DNA of 8,797 nucleotides, from positions 1 to 8,797 of the forward strand of contig DMCI01000022.1 in the NCBI GenBank assembly GCA_003445835.1, written 5' to 3'. This DNA is from Clostridiales bacterium (GTDB lineage Bacteria; Bacillota; Clostridia; Christensenellales; CAG-1252). Of this stretch, positions 7,183-8,797 are shown piece after piece. Made by a program: the position numbers and the translations under genes. The notes under the pieces were generated by a model. That model saw only the letters and a program-made list of their open reading frames with translations. It was not told the origin of the DNA and made no database searches. Position 1 is the first letter of the stretch. Each line of letters starts with the position of its first letter.

Positions 7183-8587
7183 TGTCGGTCACCTCCTCCG
7201 TAGATTTTTCCGCGGCAAGCGCGGCAGTTTCAGCCGCGTCCTTATTTTTGTTGTAGAGGTTGTAAAGCTTCTCGTTCTCCCTGTTGAAAGCAAGGAAGCT
7301 GCTGACCAAAAGTCTGGTCACGACAAGCGCGGTAAAGATGCTGATCACGATACCGATAGCAAGGGTAAGAGCAAAGCTCTTAATTGCGGAAGTACCGAGG
7401 AGATACATCACCAAGCAACCGAGAAGGGTCGTGATGTTACCGTCCATAATGGCAGAGATGGATTTTTTGAAACCGGAAGTGACCGCCGTTTGAATGGAGA
7501 TCTCACCCGTACCGATACGGTACTCGTCCTTGATACGCGAGAAGATGATGACGTTTGCGTCGACCGCCATACCGATACTGATCAAGACGCCCGCGATACC
7601 CGCAAGAGTGAGCTGCACCCACGGGAACACCGAAAGGATAAACACGTAAGTAATGATGTAGTAAAGGAGCGCGATACCGGACGAAACACCCAACAAGCGA
7701 TACAAAACGACGAGGATGATCAAGATCAAAGCAATCGCGATCGCACCAATGACCAAACTGGTGGAAAGTGCGTTTTCACCGAGGGTAGCGGAGATCTCAC
7801 GGCTTTCGACAAGCTTGAGTTCCACGTCAAAGGCGCCTGCGAGAAGTTGCGTCACGTAATTGTTGGCAACGTTGTAATCGCTTGCCCATTCGGAACTGGT
7901 GATGACTGCCTTACCGTCCGAAATAACGGAGTTGACCGTCGGGCCCATGACCCATTCCCCATTGATCCAAATGTTGAGCGCCTTGCCGTTGAGTTCGGTA
8001 GTCGCTTTGGCAAACTTTTCGGTACCTTCTTTGTCAAATTGCAACGCGATAACGTACTGGTTATCCTCGTTGACGGAAACGTATGCGTTTTCAAGATCTT
8101 TACCGGTGACCCACAAGCCTTCGTCAGTGAAGGTCTCGCCCTTGCCTTCCGTCCTGAATTCCAAACTGGAAGGAGTACCGATCAAGTTGAACAACGTTTC
8201 GGGATCGGACACGTCGGGAACTTCGACTCTGATACGATCTTCGCCGACCTTGCCGACCGTCGCTTCGGTGTAGCCCTTATCGTAGAGCATTTTGGACAAC
8301 TGGTCAACCGTGCCGTCCATGCGAGAGCTGAGGTTTGCGGTATCCGTCGTGTTTGCTTCGAAAACGGCGTAAACGCCGCCCTTCATATCCAAACCGAGAC
8401 TGATCCTTCTCGGGTATGCGGTATAGTCGTTGATGCCAAGCTCGCCGTTGTCGAGAGAAACAAATGCGAAGACGGCGCCCATTATGATCAAGATACCCAA
8501 GACCACAAAGACCGCGATCGCTTTGCCCTTCGTCATCTTGGGCTTTGAGCTATTAGAGCTGTTTTCTTTCGAAAAAGTCCTACTCAC
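7175..8587 (-). CDS. secD: Protein translocase subunit SecD
   Basis: SecD is the partner of SecF in the Sec accessory motor at the cytoplasmic membrane. The 470-residue protein has TM1 at about 23-44, then LGLDMKGG (64-71), the hallmark D1 motif. A large extracytoplasmic P1 head domain spans about 75-265 and five further membrane segments follow at about 275-432. GMAVDANVIIFSRIKDE (339-355) holds D343, the equivalent of the proton-path Asp in characterised SecD. MDGNITTL (381-388) is also as expected. The last 30 residues form an alanine- and acid-rich cytoplasmic tail. The start is a GTG: GGAGG at 8596-8600 is 8 bases upstream. An ATG in between (8592-8594) is out of frame and reads only 4 codons before a stop. 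It is transcribed from its own promoter. Confidence 0.96.
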   Translation of the reverse strand: MSRTFSKENSSNSSKPKMTKGKAIAVFVVLGILIIMGAVFAFVSLDNGELGINDYTAYPRRISLGLDMKGGVYAVFEANTTDTANLSSRMDGTVDQLSKMLYDKGYTEATVGKVGEDRIRVEVPDVSDPETLFNLIGTPSSLEFRTEGKGETFTDEGLWVTGKDLENAYVSVNEDNQYVIALQFDKEGTEKFAKATTELNGKALNIWINGEWVMGPTVNSVISDGKAVITSSEWASDYNVANNYVTQLLAGAFDVELKLVESREISATLGENALSTSLVIGAIAIALILIILVVLYRLLGVSSGIALLYYIITYVFILSVFPWVQLTLAGIAGVLISIGMAVDANVIIFSRIKDEYRIGTGEISIQTAVTSGFKKSISAIMDGNITTLLGCLVMYLLGTSAIKSFALTLAIGIVISIFTALVVTRLLVSSFLAFNRENEKLYNLYNKNKDAAETAALAAEKSTEEVTDND

Positions 8588-8625
8588 AGGTCATGCCTCC
8601 AAATTAAAGAATAAATACTTTAACT

Positions 8626-8654
8626 ATTATATATTTTATAATAGTGTAAGTCAA
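8626..8654 (-). promoter_or_regulatory. Sigma-70/SigA-type promoter for secD-secF
   Basis: On the minus strand the -35 box is TTGACT (8649-8654, 5 of 6 matches) and the -10 box is TATAAT (8626-8631, perfect), separated by exactly 17 bases. Initiation is expected near 8618-8620, giving a leader of about 32 bases before the GTG start of secD. The stop codon TGA of the upstream radical SAM gene lies inside the -35 box, so the two genes share sequence without a terminator between them. Confidence 0.87.
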
Positions 8655-8797
8655 GATTTTTCGCCGAAGTTTTTCTCCACGGCGTAGATGCCGAGCGAGC
8701 ACTCAAGGCGTTTTTTCATCATTTCACACCCGGCGCCGTACGGAGTAAAGAGATCCTTTTCATAGTAATGCGACGCCGCTACGCAACCGCCGCTGCA
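8651..8797 (-). CDS. C-terminal end of a radical SAM/SPASM maturase, probably the SCIFF-peptide thioether maturase; 5' part outside the window
   Basis: Only the last 48 codons and the TGA stop are visible. The fragment opens with CSGGC, has a later Cys in GAGCEMMKKRLEC, and ends in a short charged tail. CxxxC followed by a spaced single Cys is the closing part of the SPASM iron-sulfur cluster pattern (CX2CX5CX3C...C). The YGAGCEMMKKRLEC stretch resembles the C-terminus of the Clostridia enzyme that crosslinks Cys residues in the six-cysteine SCIFF peptide, a gene usually found just before secD in that class. The match is from recognition of a short tail plus gene order, without the catalytic CxxxCxxC domain in view; another SPASM-type maturase remains possible. 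Confidence 0.75.
   Translation of the reverse strand, partial: CSGGCVAASHYYEKDLFTPYGAGCEMMKKRLECSLGIYAVEKNFGEKS

Noticed and set aside
7166..8548. A 460-codon plus-strand open frame opposite secD
   Set aside because: SecD on the other strand has all family motifs. The antisense frame stays open because of the codon bias of the real gene and shows no motif.
8580..8594. ATG at 8592-8594 as the secD start or as a leader peptide
   Set aside because: It is out of frame with SecD and reads only 4 codons before a stop. At 1 base from GGAGG it is too close for efficient initiation, while the in-frame GTG is 8 bases away. Kept only as a minor regulatory remark.
1..8797. Mobile elements, CRISPR arrays, tRNA or rRNA genes, tandem repeats
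   Set aside because: I found no transposase or integrase reading frame, no spaced direct repeats and no cloverleaf-like sequence; the window is almost entirely filled by eight core genes.

Overview
The window is a compact bacterial core-genome segment in which every supported gene lies on the minus strand; no plus-strand gene could be supported. It reads from a Clostridia-type (Firmicutes) chromosome. The evidence is a HemZ-type radical SAM protein, separate rather than fused SecD and SecF, a RecJ with the long Firmicutes-style C-terminal extension, strong GGAGG ribosome binding sites, and a SPASM-domain C-terminus resembling the SCIFF-peptide maturase of Clostridia next to secD. Base composition looks near 50% GC by eye (not computed), which suggests a mid-GC, perhaps uncultivated gut lineage; genus cannot be assigned.

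In the direction of transcription (right to left) the layout is as follows. The last 48 codons of a radical SAM/SPASM maturase (8651-8797) enter from the right edge. A near-consensus promoter whose -35 box contains that gene's stop codon drives secD (7175-8587) and secF (6127-7182), which overlap by 8 bases. An intrinsic-terminator-like hairpin follows secF and its U-tract runs straight into the start of recJ (3756-6083). recJ, a metallo-beta-lactamase-fold hydrolase gene (3115-3759) and hemZ (1721-3118) are joined by two ATGA stop/start overlaps, and none of the three has a recognisable Shine-Dalgarno sequence. Directly after the hemZ stop is a second near-consensus promoter, a leader of about 80 bases, rpsO (1348-1602), a perfect 11-bp hairpin, and pnp (1-1238), which runs off the left edge.

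Functionally, secDF supplies the proton-driven accessory motor of the Sec translocon. recJ is a 5'-3' single-strand DNA exonuclease used in repair. The hydrolase and hemZ are metabolic genes that often sit near recJ in Clostridia. rpsO-pnp is a classic pairing of ribosomal protein S15 with the 3'-5' exoribonuclease PNPase. No intergenic stretch exceeds 300 bases; the longest are about 118 (hemZ-rpsO) and 109 (rpsO-pnp), and both are described below.

I do not see a previously undescribed system, mobile element, CRISPR array, tRNA or rRNA. The points worth a second look are regulatory or architectural: the terminator abutting recJ, the Shine-Dalgarno-less coupled trio, an Asp-to-Asn change at a conserved SecF membrane position, the rpsO-pnp hairpin, and the natural-product-type radical SAM gene cut by the right edge.
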